64,000 bases of DNA from Acidobacteriota bacterium. GTDB lineage: Bacteria > Acidobacteriota > Terriglobia > Bryobacterales > Bryobacteraceae. Below the pieces are notes generated by a model, which did not search any database, had not been told where the DNA came from, and was given only the letters and a program-made list of their open reading frames with translations. The position numbers and the translations under genes were made by a program. Positions within the stretch are counted from its first letter, which is position 1. Each line of letters begins with the position of its first letter. This document shows positions 52,575 to 61,097 of the stretch, piece by piece. The stretch lies in the NCBI GenBank assembly GCA_026394075.1, contig JAPKYX010000018.1:39371-103370 (forward strand), in the 5' to 3' direction.

Positions 52575-52645
52575 CGGCCCGCCGGTTTGGCGTGGGTACC
52601 GGCATCCTCCACACCGCCCCGCCGCTTCGATACAATCGCCTCAGG

Positions 52646-53395
52646 ATGAGTACTCCTTTTCGACTTGATGGCCGCACGGCCCTGATCACCGGTGGCGCCA
52701 GCGGGATTGGCGAACAGACCACCCGCGCCTTCGTCAACGCCGGTGCCGAAGTCATTATTCTCGACATTGACTTGGCCCGGGGTGAGGCCTTGGCCGCCGA
52801 AGTGGGCCATGCCCGCGCGGTGAAATGCGACATCACCAATGAAGAGCAGGTGAAGGCCACGTTCGCCGCCATCGAGAAATTAGATGTTCTCGTCAATAAT
52901 GCGGGCGTCGGCCTGGTGGGCGGCGTGCTCGAGACTGAACTTGCTGATTTTCAAAGAATTTTCCGCATCAACGTCGATGGCCTGTTCCTGGTGACCAAGT
53001 ACGCGGTGCCGCTGATCATCGCCTCCCACGGGGCCATCGTCAACATCGGTTCGGTTGCCGGATTGATTGGGGTGAAGAAGCGTTACGGCTACTGCGCCAC
53101 CAAGGGCGCGGTGGTGGCCATGACGCGCCAACTGGCCGTTGATTTCCCAACGGAGTTCCGTGTGAATTGCATTTGTCCCGGAACGGTCGATACGCCTTTT
53201 GTGGAAGGATACTTGGAAAAGTACCATTCGCACGAAAAAGAGGCCGTCCGTGCACAGTTAAACTCCCGTCAGCCGATTGGTAGACTGGGCAAGCCGGAAG
53301 AGATCGCGCACATGGCGCTCTACCTGGCCAGCGCCGAGGCCGGTTTCGTAAACGGTTCGGTGATTTCGATCGATGGTGGTTGGACGGCGGCCTAG
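52646..53395 (+). CDS. SDR-family oxidoreductase (sugar-acid dehydrogenase-like)
   Basis: A 249-residue classical SDR with TALITGGASGIGEQTTRAF, NNAGVGL, catalytic Ser in VNIGSVAGL and Tyr-x3-Lys in YGYCATKGAVV, ending in the usual VISIDGGWTA. The variable loop KYHSHEKEAVRAQLNSRQPIGRLGKPEEIA resembles 2-keto-3-deoxy-L-fuconate dehydrogenases. Together with the MFS gene it may serve fucose or uronate breakdown. ATG 52646 fits the family length; the open frame starts earlier at 52592 without support. Confidence 0.87.
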   Translation: MSTPFRLDGRTALITGGASGIGEQTTRAFVNAGAEVIILDIDLARGEALAAEVGHARAVKCDITNEEQVKATFAAIEKLDVLVNNAGVGLVGGVLETELADFQRIFRINVDGLFLVTKYAVPLIIASHGAIVNIGSVAGLIGVKKRYGYCATKGAVVAMTRQLAVDFPTEFRVNCICPGTVDTPFVEGYLEKYHSHEKEAVRAQLNSRQPIGRLGKPEEIAHMALYLASAEAGFVNGSVISIDGGWTAA

Positions 53396-53460
53396 CGGCC
53401 GTCACTTGTTGGTGGCGGGCCGGGCCAGGCTGCCCTACTCCGGTACTTTCGTCATAAAAC

Positions 53461-53493
53461 AGGCGGAATGGTACTGATTTACCGCCTCATTTT
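53461..53493 (+). terminator. Possible terminator after the SDR gene
   Basis: AGGCGG (53461-53466) and CCGCCT (53482-53487) can pair, with an imperfect inner part, and are followed by CATTTTGGGG. The T run is short. Alternatively it is a leader hairpin of the PBP-like gene 30 bp downstream. Confidence 0.4.
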
Positions 53494-53522
53494 GGGGTCA
53501 CTCGATTTTGAGGATATTGAAA

Positions 53523-54767
53523 ATGGTAGAGTTGGCTAAGGTAATGACGCGACCGCTGATCAGTTTTGCGCTATTGGTCGCTTTCGGCTTGAAGGCCGGG
53601 GCGATCACGCCCGTCAAGAAGACTCCGGCCAAGCCCGTGGCCAAGTCGAATGCGGCCAAAGCGGCGGCGAAAGCCCCGGCAAAGACCGTTGCTAAAGCGG
53701 CCCCCAAGGCGACCGTCAAGTCTGCCTCCTATGTTCCGGCGTCCAAGCGCCGCTATTCCACCTACCGCTCCAGTTGGGGCGAGCCCACTTTCGCTGACTC
53801 TACCATTGGCGATCGCGTCGATGGTGAAGATCTGGTGGTGCGCCGCGCCGCCATTGAAGCGCTGGGCCCCTATAACGGCAGCGTCATGGTGACCGACCCG
53901 GAAACGGGCCGTGTCCTGACCATCGTGAATCAACGAGTGGCGCTGAAGGCCGGGTTTACGCCCTGCTCCACCATTAAGCTGGTCACGTCCATGGCCGGGC
54001 TGATCGAAGGCGTGTTGACGCCGCAGACCACGATGCGCGTTGAGCATCGCCAGTATATGGACCTGTCGATGGCCATCGCCAAGTCGAGCAACATTTACTT
54101 TTCCACGCTCGGCAAGAAGCTGGGCTTTGAACGGGTGGCCTACTACTCCCGCCTGTTCGGGCTGGGAGAAAAGGCCGGGTTCGATATTGAAGGCGAACAG
54201 GCGGGCGTGTTTCCAGACGAAGAGCCGATCAGCGTCGGTGGCGTGGGCGGCTTGGCCTACACCGGTGCCGGAGTGCAATTGACTCCGCTCCAGCTGACGG
54301 CCGTTATCTCGCTGATCGCCAACAATGGCAAGCTACCGTGGCTACAGTATCCGCGCACCCGCGAGGAATTGACGGCCTTCGAACCGAAAGTGAAGCGCCA
54401 GTTGGACTTGGCCAAGGTGGTGGATCAGATCCTGCCGGGCATGCAAGGCACCGTCGATTACGGTTCAGGCAAGCGCGCGCGCCAGTCGTTTGAATCAGAA
54501 GACCCCATCTGGGGCAAAACCGGCACCTGCACCCACAACGATGCCCGGACCCACCTGGGTTGGTTCGGCTCCTATAACCAGATCGGTGACCGGAAACTGG
54601 TGGTGGTGGTTCTGCTCACTGGCGGCAGCCGCGTCAATGGGCCGGTGGCGTCCGGCATCGCCGGTAGCGTCTACCGCATCTTGACCGGTCAGAACTACTA
54701 CGCCAAGGGCACCGCCGCCCCGACCGCGCCGCTGACCATCCAACCCTGCTGCGCCACCCAGAACTAG
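53523..54767 (+). CDS. Penicillin-binding transpeptidase-like protein
   Basis: A 414-residue protein with an N-terminal hydrophobic segment (PLISFALLVAFGL), an Ala/Lys/Pro-rich linker (residues 30-70) and a transpeptidase domain carrying all three serine-penicillin-recognition motifs: S149-T-I-K152, S188-S-N190 and K332-T-G334. It lacks the usual N-terminal dimerisation or glycosyltransferase domain, so it is shorter than class B PBPs and could also be read as a class D beta-lactamase relative. It probably cross-links or trims peptidoglycan in the periplasm. The start at ATG 53523 has AGGA about ten bases upstream; TTG 53508 is less likely. Confidence 0.88.
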   Translation: MVELAKVMTRPLISFALLVAFGLKAGAITPVKKTPAKPVAKSNAAKAAAKAPAKTVAKAAPKATVKSASYVPASKRRYSTYRSSWGEPTFADSTIGDRVDGEDLVVRRAAIEALGPYNGSVMVTDPETGRVLTIVNQRVALKAGFTPCSTIKLVTSMAGLIEGVLTPQTTMRVEHRQYMDLSMAIAKSSNIYFSTLGKKLGFERVAYYSRLFGLGEKAGFDIEGEQAGVFPDEEPISVGGVGGLAYTGAGVQLTPLQLTAVISLIANNGKLPWLQYPRTREELTAFEPKVKRQLDLAKVVDQILPGMQGTVDYGSGKRARQSFESEDPIWGKTGTCTHNDARTHLGWFGSYNQIGDRKLVVVVLLTGGSRVNGPVASGIAGSVYRILTGQNYYAKGTAAPTAPLTIQPCCATQN

Positions 54768-55215
54768 CGCCGGTTCCCACGCGCCCGTTATCGACTGAGT
54801 TGGGAGTTCCCGTCGGGAATCCATCCACGAGAACTCGCAACTGCCTCGAACGAAAAGGGCAGCCGCACTCTGAGCCGCGATAGCATGGAGCGGAGTGCCT
54901 CTGTTGCCGCGTGCCCTCCCTCATCTGAGCAGGCCATTGTTCCGCGCGGACTTCCGGGTCAGGAACCTTGTGGCGCGGAGCGCTGGAAACAGTGGCTGCC
55001 GATTTGCCAGTGGCCGGGGAAACATGTGGGGCGGTCGCGTAGCCCAATCGGATGGTCAAAGCTCCGCTCCATGCTGTCGCGGCTCGGCGTGCGGGGTGAC
55101 TTGCGTCACTCGCGCCGTGCGCCTTCTGCCGGCGATCGTGTGAACGCGACCTAGCAGTGCGTTACTGGAGGCTCTGCCCGCCAACGCGGCGGTCTGCGGG
55201 GTCAGCGCCGAGCTC
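54768..55215. other. 448-base region without a convincing gene
   Basis: Short open frames on both strands (for example 54885-55154 +) have no recognisable features and mixed codon use. A nested inverted repeat near 54797-54832 (GAGTT/AACTC around TTCCC-GTC-GGGAA) could form a hairpin, perhaps a terminator of the PBP-like gene, though there is no T tract. It may be a decayed gene. Confidence 0.5.
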
Positions 55216-55805
55216 CTAGCCTTCCGCCCGGCCCACCAGGATCACCGCGATCATGACGTCACCCACCTTGGCTTGGAGCACCCAATCGTGCTCCCCCATG
55301 GCGGCAAAGCCCGGCTTGAAGTCCGCCGCTTCCTGCTTCCAAATGCTGAGCACGGCCGGATGAGGTGTGCCGGAAGCTTTGCGGCTCCACCCGACGAGTA
55401 CTTCAAAAGTGGGCGTTGCGGCGGGGTCACTGTCGTCGGCGGCTGGCGTCAGCAGGGCAAAATCGCGCTGCGGGGCCGCGCCCTGGTGATCACCATTGAC
55501 GGGGTACATCGAGTAGCGCAGCGTGTAGACGCCTTGGTGGGGAAGCGAATCGCGCCCACCAGCGAGCCTTGCACCACCGCGAGCGTCGACGCTTCCTCCG
55601 GACCGGCCGAGGCCTTCGGGTTGGACGCGACCAGCCAGACCTCGCACATCACGCTGCCGTCCGGGTTCAGGATCTTGTGGCCGGTCTTGTGGAGCGTCGC
55701 GGCAATGGCAGGATTGAGTTCCGCAGGCGGTGCACCCGCCGCTTCCGCCTTGTATTGAGCGAATGCCGCGAGCGAGGAAATGAGAAGAGTGGCCAAAGTG
55801 CGCAT
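55216..55805 (-). pseudogene. Frameshifted exported protein of unknown function
   Basis: ATG 55805 opens a protein with a signal peptide (TLATLLISSLAAFAQ) and a region PNPDGSVMCEVWL-like (NPDGSVMCEVWLVASNPKA) up to VGAIRFPTK. The rest, GVYTLRYSMYPVNGDHQGAAP to the end DVMIAVILVGRAEG, continues in another frame. The switch point is a CCCC run on the - strand (GGGG at 55539-55542); one missing C would rejoin the halves, or a somewhat longer deletion took place. Both halves look like one conserved acidobacterial exported protein. It could be a true pseudogene or an assembly error. Confidence 0.75.
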
Positions 55806-55892
55806 GGATGTCTCTATTGTAACGATGCAAACCACTGGCCCGGGGCTGCAAGGAAGTCCACACGCCCGCGCCCTGGGGCGGACTTCCCGGCC

Positions 55893-58229
55893 TTACTTGA
55901 TCGCTACCGTCACACCCGGTTGACTATCGACACCCGCCATTGTCAGCACCACCGGCACCGCGATACCGGTTGGGGCCGACGCCGGCACCGTCACGTTCAG
56001 TTGCAGCAGTCCCGGCACGGAGCCGACCGGCGCGGCACCGCCGATCACCGTACCTGCCTGCCCCCCGATGGTGACCGTTGGGGCCGCGACCGGGGTAACC
56101 GCGGGGCTGGCCGGAATCAGCTGGTTGTCAACCGAGGACGTCATCGCGCCCGCACCCGTCACATAGAGGACGATCACGCCGCCGCGCGCTGCCGCGTTCG
56201 CGGCCGAGTTGATGGTGTAGTCGTTGGTGGCGCTGTTGAAGTTGAGAATCGCTCCCTGCCCCTGTCCGGTGGAGGAAGTGGTGTAGATGCCAGGATCAAC
56301 CGCGCCGAACGCCACCGTGAAGGGCTGAGAGCTGACCGAGTTGTAGGTGGCCACCACCTGGGCGGCCACGCCGGTGATGCTGTAGGGAACGATGCAGGAG
56401 ATCTGGTTGGAGTCCGCATAGATCAGGGGAGCCGGCGTCCCGTTGATGGTTACGAGGGTAGCCGCACCCGTGGCCGGCAGCGTGGTGGCAATCGTTGGGG
56501 CATTGGCATCGAAAAGCGCCGGTGTCGGCCCCCCCAGGTTCTTCCCAAAGATCGTGATGATCTCTCCGGGGGAAAGCGTTCCCTGCCGGTAGCTGGCCGA
56601 GTTCACCACAGAGGCAATCTGCGGAGCCGAACCGAACACCTGAATCAGAGCATCGTTCGAGATTCCGCCACCCGGTGCCGGAGTCGTCCCGGCCACCCGG
56701 AGCAGCCCTTCGTTCACCAGAAACGTGGCCGGAACGGTCACCAGCGTGGCCCCCTCGCTGATGTTGGTCGAACTCATCGCCCCCGTGCTTCCAATCGTGC
56801 TCGGCGTGCCCGTCAGCACCCCTCCGCTGCTCAGCGACAGGCCGACCGGCAAGCCGGTGGCGGACCACGTATACGGCCCCGTTCCCCCGGCCGCGGTGAG
56901 GGTGGTGCTCGAGTAGGCCGTGCCCACGATGCCCGCGGGTAGCGCCGGCCCGGTGAGTCGCAGCGCGGTGGCTCCCACCGGATCAATGGTCAGCTCTACC
57001 GGCAGATAGGCGGACAACGGCAGAGGCAGGGAGGCATCAGTCACACCTAGCGTGAAGCGGTACGTCCCCGCCGAGTTGGGCACACCCACAATTGCGTTCG
57101 CGACCATGACCAAGCCGGGCGGCAGCATGCCCGAGACAACGCTCCATGTATAGGGCCCCGTCCCGCCCGCCGCCACCAATCCTTGCCCGTAGCCGGTTCC
57201 CACCGTTCCCGCGATCAGCGGCGTCCCCAGATTCACCCGCAACTGGTTTGGCGTAGCCGAGGCATAAACGGGAATGTTGAGCGTGCCGGTCACCGTTCCC
57301 GACGCTGAATCGGTCACCGTTACCTTAACGGCGGGTGAGAAGCCGCTGGCCGCAAAGTTGGTCGTCCCAAACAACTGGCTGCCTGTCAGCGAGAAGACGC
57401 TATTGGTTGATCCTTGAACGACACCGGGAGGCCAGGTGGCACTGATCAATGGCGGCGCGGCGCTGACCGTGAGGGTCACCGGGATGTCGAGAGTCTTGTT
57501 CGAGGCCGTCGGGGCCGAAAGCTTCAGCGTCCCGCTATAGGTTTTCGGCTGCAGCCCGCGAGGATCCACCGTCAGCGTGATTGTATTCAACAGACCGGCC
57601 AGGTTCACTGCACCGGTCGGGCTGGCCCTCAACCACGGTGCTCCAGTGACGGCCAGCGTGGCGGAGACAGCTCCCCCGGTGCTCGAGATGATAAGGCTGC
57701 GAGTCAGCGACGGTGACGAGAACGACGTGCCGGTGACGTAGTTGAACATCACAGTGGAAGGGCTTGCCGTGATCGTCGGCGCACCGGTATTCACGATCAA
57801 GGTCACCGTCACGTTGCGCGTCGGGGGCGTCAGGCCGGTACCCGTCAGCGTGATGGTCGCGGAATAGGTGCCCGTTGAAAGCCCAGTCGGATTGACCTGC
57901 ACCTTCAGGCTGGCGGGCAGCTTTCCGTTGTAGCTGGACAGCAGCAGCCACGCGCCGTTGGATGGCGCTCCCGTCACAGTGGCGGTGTAGTCCTGGGTGG
58001 TTGGTTGTCCGGAGACCTGCAGGTTTTGGGCGGTGGGCAACGTCGCCGCGCCCACCTGATAGGTGAACGTCATGGCGGCCGGCGTCGCCGAAATGGACCC
58101 GGTGGCCTGGGCCCACAGCGTCCCAGTGGCGGGCATCAACCCGCAAAAGGCCAAGGCCACAAAACCCTGGGCGGCCCGAAGGCGGCTCCGGCAAAGCGTT
58201 TCAGAAAGGCGCGACATCAGTAAAGCCAT
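55893..58229 (-). CDS. Exported Ig-like repeat protein with TIGR03437-type C-terminal domain
   Basis: A 778-residue secreted protein. After a signal peptide (about residues 1-40, ending LWAQ) come several BACON/Ig-like beta domains (residues about 45-320), two putative-Ig repeats with the GGTGPYTWSVVSGMLPPGL pattern (about 345-500) and a C-terminal domain of about 230 residues (ASVVNSASYRQGTLSPGEIITIFGKNLG, then FDGTPAPL-like NGTPAPLIYADSNQISCIVPY). That last domain is the TIGR03437 type seen almost only in Solibacter relatives, which supports the taxonomic placing. It is probably a surface or matrix protein. ATG 58217 is an alternative start. Confidence 0.92.
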   Translation of the reverse strand: MALLMSRLSETLCRSRLRAAQGFVALAFCGLMPATGTLWAQATGSISATPAAMTFTYQVGAATLPTAQNLQVSGQPTTQDYTATVTGAPSNGAWLLLSSYNGKLPASLKVQVNPTGLSTGTYSATITLTGTGLTPPTRNVTVTLIVNTGAPTITASPSTVMFNYVTGTSFSSPSLTRSLIISSTGGAVSATLAVTGAPWLRASPTGAVNLAGLLNTITLTVDPRGLQPKTYSGTLKLSAPTASNKTLDIPVTLTVSAAPPLISATWPPGVVQGSTNSVFSLTGSQLFGTTNFAASGFSPAVKVTVTDSASGTVTGTLNIPVYASATPNQLRVNLGTPLIAGTVGTGYGQGLVAAGGTGPYTWSVVSGMLPPGLVMVANAIVGVPNSAGTYRFTLGVTDASLPLPLSAYLPVELTIDPVGATALRLTGPALPAGIVGTAYSSTTLTAAGGTGPYTWSATGLPVGLSLSSGGVLTGTPSTIGSTGAMSSTNISEGATLVTVPATFLVNEGLLRVAGTTPAPGGGISNDALIQVFGSAPQIASVVNSASYRQGTLSPGEIITIFGKNLGGPTPALFDANAPTIATTLPATGAATLVTINGTPAPLIYADSNQISCIVPYSITGVAAQVVATYNSVSSQPFTVAFGAVDPGIYTTSSTGQGQGAILNFNSATNDYTINSAANAAARGGVIVLYVTGAGAMTSSVDNQLIPASPAVTPVAAPTVTIGGQAGTVIGGAAPVGSVPGLLQLNVTVPASAPTGIAVPVVLTMAGVDSQPGVTVAIK

Positions 58230-58237
58230 CGGCGGGT

Positions 58238-58257
58238 GCCCTGAAAATCTTCAGGGC
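58238..58257 (-). promoter_or_regulatory. Hairpin just before the TIGR03437-type gene
   Basis: GCCCTGAA and TTCAGGGC form a perfect 8-bp stem with a 4-base loop, eight bases before the start codon. It sits where a ribosome site would be, so it may limit translation, or it may be the tail of a terminator for the S9 peptidase gene. Confidence 0.4.
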
Positions 58258-58303
58258 CGCCAATGGCCACCGCCGGTCACGCCGGGGGTGCCGGCCTGGG
58301 AGA

Positions 58304-59332
58304 CTACTTCTTCACCGGTTCCGGCTTCAAGTACGGGCGCAGAAAATTGTAGATCTCGGCCCGTGATTCCCGGGCCAGCTTCGTGTCCAGGCGGTTGAAG
58401 CTATGGCCGCCCGGAGCATTCTCGTAGATCTTCGATTCCACCTTCTTGCCCGCCGCCTTGAAGGCCGTCAACAATTGCTGGACTTCAATCACGTTGACAT
58501 CTTCGTCGTTGGTATTGGTGTGCACCAGCAGCGGCGTCTGCAGCTTGTCCACATGGAAGACTGGCGAGCGGCGGCGGTACTCCATCACGTCCTCACGGAC
58601 GGTCTTGCCGATGTGATAGCTATCGGAGAACAAGCGGCGATAGTTTTCCGTCTGATAGCCCAGCCGCTGCACCAGATCACTCACCGGTACGCCCGCGTAG
58701 GCCACCGCATACTGCTCCGGCCACTGGAACAGATTCATCAGCGTAATCAAGCCGCCATGGCTCCAGCCGATCAGGCCGACGCGCTTGGGGTCTAGAAACG
58801 AGTACGTTTCCAGCATCCATTTCACACCCTCGTGGACATCATCCACTTCGCGCCCGCCGTAGTCGATCTGGCGCCAGAACTCAGCGCCATAGCCGGTCGA
58901 ACCCCGGTAATCCGGCGCGATCACGGAGTATCCCTGTTCCACCAATTCCCGGATGATGTGCAGTGAGGACGTGTTGACGTTCGCGTGCACGCCGCCATGC
59001 GTATAGGCCAGCATCGGGTGCTTTTTTGACTTGTCCAGGCCTTTGGGGATGAAGGTATAGGCGGAAATCACCACCGGGTTGCGGGCACCGGGCGCGGTTG
59101 GATTGGCGGACTTGGCGGTGGGCAGGCTGGTGTACTTCACCTGGTCCACTTCCGCGATGTCGCTCATCTTCAGAAAGAAGATTGCGGAGTCCATCACTCG
59201 CGCCAAGGAGTCGGCGCGGTGATCGGGTCCGGCTTGAGGTTCCGGAGCGCGTTGTGCGGCCGGGGGCGGGCCAACCGGCTGCCCGGGGGCAGCTTGAGCC
59301 ATCAAACTGAGGGTGAGTAGCGTGCTGAACAC
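58304..59332 (-). CDS. S9-family prolyl oligopeptidase-like hydrolase, exported
   Basis: A 342-residue alpha/beta hydrolase. From GTG 59332 the protein starts with a signal peptide (STLLTLSLMAQAAPG), then the hydrolase domain without the S9 beta-propeller. The triad is Ser191 in GLIGWSHGG, Asp276 or 278 in HTNTNDEDVN and His310 in APGGHSFNR. The YTHGGVHANVN oxyanion region and DYRGSTGYG are typical. The missing propeller means it may cleave small peptides or esters with little size selection. The open frame continues upstream to 59458 without support. Confidence 0.88.
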   Translation of the reverse strand: MFSTLLTLSLMAQAAPGQPVGPPPAAQRAPEPQAGPDHRADSLARVMDSAIFFLKMSDIAEVDQVKYTSLPTAKSANPTAPGARNPVVISAYTFIPKGLDKSKKHPMLAYTHGGVHANVNTSSLHIIRELVEQGYSVIAPDYRGSTGYGAEFWRQIDYGGREVDDVHEGVKWMLETYSFLDPKRVGLIGWSHGGLITLMNLFQWPEQYAVAYAGVPVSDLVQRLGYQTENYRRLFSDSYHIGKTVREDVMEYRRRSPVFHVDKLQTPLLVHTNTNDEDVNVIEVQQLLTAFKAAGKKVESKIYENAPGGHSFNRLDTKLARESRAEIYNFLRPYLKPEPVKK

Positions 59333-59411
59333 GCTATCAATTATGCCCGATCCGGGGGCTGGGCAAACTCGCCGGGCCACCGGATCGGCACGACTCTCGC
59401 AGGGAAACGCG

Positions 59412-60065
59412 CTAGGACGGCAAGTACTGGCGGACCACCGGGAACATGGACTGCACAAACCCCGTGGCGGTGGCCATGGCGGCGGCGTTGTCCTTGTTCA
59501 ACACCGGGACAATCACCCGCACCAGAGAAGTGTCGGTGCGGTTGAACTCCATGGCATCCCGGATCACGTAATACTTGGCGGTATACTCGCTGGCCACCAC
59601 CCGGTCCCGCGATTGGTACCAGTAAAGCACCAGACTGGCCGAATCACCCTTCTGGACGATATAGCGGTTCACCATGATGGGCGTGCGTCCCGCAATCTCG
59701 ATGGGGATAATGTCCGAGACGGAGGGCACCCAACCCGATCCCGGCAAACAATTCTTCGGCGAGTGCGGCGCCTGCCCGGTCCGCTGCGACTTGAAGAAGG
59801 CGACAAACAGATTCGCCGACGCCGTCCGCGCCGAGTTGACGTAGGAGCGGGTCAAGATGTCGTCCGCCTTCAGCACGTCCATCACTTCCTTCTCCACCAC
59901 GCCTTCTTCGCTCATGGACCATTCCGGGGTTGCCTTGGGGAACTGGCTCAATGGCGGGCTCGGGGGCACTACTTCCTTGCGGGAGAACCCGAACAACAAA
60001 GCGGCCTGCAGCAACAATACGACCGTCAGAATACGAGAGCGGTTAGAAGACAGAATACTAAGCAT
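59412..60065 (-). CDS. EpsI-family protein (exosortase-associated)
   Basis: A 217-residue protein with an N-terminal membrane helix (ILTVVLLLQAALLFGF) and the EpsI family signature SPKNCLPGSGW (conserved Cys about residue 109), followed by PIEIAGRTPIMVNRYIVQKG and LVLYWYQSRDRVVASEY. EpsI is found either fused to or next to exosortases in exopolysaccharide systems. It overlaps the exosortase gene by 8 bp. Confidence 0.9.
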   Translation of the reverse strand: MLSILSSNRSRILTVVLLLQAALLFGFSRKEVVPPSPPLSQFPKATPEWSMSEEGVVEKEVMDVLKADDILTRSYVNSARTASANLFVAFFKSQRTGQAPHSPKNCLPGSGWVPSVSDIIPIEIAGRTPIMVNRYIVQKGDSASLVLYWYQSRDRVVASEYTAKYYVIRDAMEFNRTDTSLVRVIVPVLNKDNAAAMATATGFVQSMFPVVRQYLPS

Positions 60066-60957
60066 GTTTCACCCCCGGCGAGAATCGGTTCACTAGCTTG
60101 TGGAAGCCCACCAAAAGGCCCAGCGCCACCATGAAAATCACCCAGCCTTCCAGAATGTGGAAGAAGCCATTGGCAAACTCAGTATTGATCTCGCTGATGA
60201 TGCCCGTAATCGTCACGCGGCTGGCGTTGGCCACAATGGCGATCGGAATCGTCGCCCCCAGCAGCACCCAACGCATCCACTCTTTCTTGTCAAAAAAGAA
60301 ACCGTAGACCAGGGAGAGAAAGGTGAGGGACAACAACGAGCGGATGCCGCTGCAAGCCTCCACCACGGAAAGCTTCTGGCTGGCCAATTCCAACACGTTA
60401 CCTTCGCGCAGAACAGGAATACCGATCAAGCTCAGCGCGCTCTCGGCCACGGTGCTGGCGAACAATTGCAGGGGAAAAGTAATTTGGTTGTAAATGATCG
60501 ATGGCAACGGGATCATGAAGACGGTCAGAAACAGAGGGAACGCCAGTTCCTTCAATACCTGCCAGCCGCCCAGATACAGCACCAAGCCGACCAGTGATTC
60601 AATAAAGGCCGTGCGTTGCAGGAACAGTTCCGCGCCCAGCGTGCCAATCATCAACTGGAATGCGCCCCAGGCGATGAGGACCAGCCCAAAGTTGCTGCCC
60701 GTCCAGTCCATCGACACCAGCTTTTCGCGGTTCAGCCAGGCAATGTAACCGGCCACCACGGGCACAAAGAAACCGTGCCCCATATCCTCGTCGTTCATCC
60801 ACTGGTTCACCAGGCGGGTCAACGTAGGCAGATAGCACACGATCAACAGGGCCATGAACCAGCCGATCTTCATCCACGGTACGGGAAGAGGGGCGGGTTT
60901 GGCTTCCTCGACGCTCGACGTTTGCTCTAACAAAGGAGACTCTGGAGGTGCACCCAT
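60058..60957 (-). CDS. Exosortase (XrtA/EpsH-type)
   Basis: A 299-residue integral membrane transpeptidase with about eight helices and the exosortase catalytic residues: Cys202 in VVEACSGIRS, Arg247 in NASRVT and His267 in FFHILEGW. Exosortases process PEP-CTERM-type sorting tails on exported proteins, usually in exopolysaccharide producers. ATG 60957 has GAGGAAAG upstream; a TTG at 60963 is less likely. No PEP-CTERM substrate is visible in the window. Confidence 0.93.
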   Translation of the reverse strand: MGAPPESPLLEQTSSVEEAKPAPLPVPWMKIGWFMALLIVCYLPTLTRLVNQWMNDEDMGHGFFVPVVAGYIAWLNREKLVSMDWTGSNFGLVLIAWGAFQLMIGTLGAELFLQRTAFIESLVGLVLYLGGWQVLKELAFPLFLTVFMIPLPSIIYNQITFPLQLFASTVAESALSLIGIPVLREGNVLELASQKLSVVEACSGIRSLLSLTFLSLVYGFFFDKKEWMRWVLLGATIPIAIVANASRVTITGIISEINTEFANGFFHILEGWVIFMVALGLLVGFHKLVNRFSPGVKHA

Positions 60958-61097
60958 AGACAACTTTCCTCACTTTCAGTAGACCATAGGTCCCACGGGC
61001 CAACAAGGCCGCTGACCCCAGAACTCGAGTACCGGAACGGAACAGTACTACGGTTCGTAGACGCGCCAAAACGCGCTGCTACGCTAAGGACATCAAC

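Noticed and set aside
54885..55154. Possible 89-residue gene in the 54768-55215 gap
   Set aside because: No domain, no ribosome site, competing frames of similar length; more likely chance or a decayed gene.
55569..56942. 457-codon frame opposite the TIGR03437-type gene
   Set aside because: Composition is Arg/His/Gly-rich and shadow-like; the opposite strand encodes a well-recognised protein.
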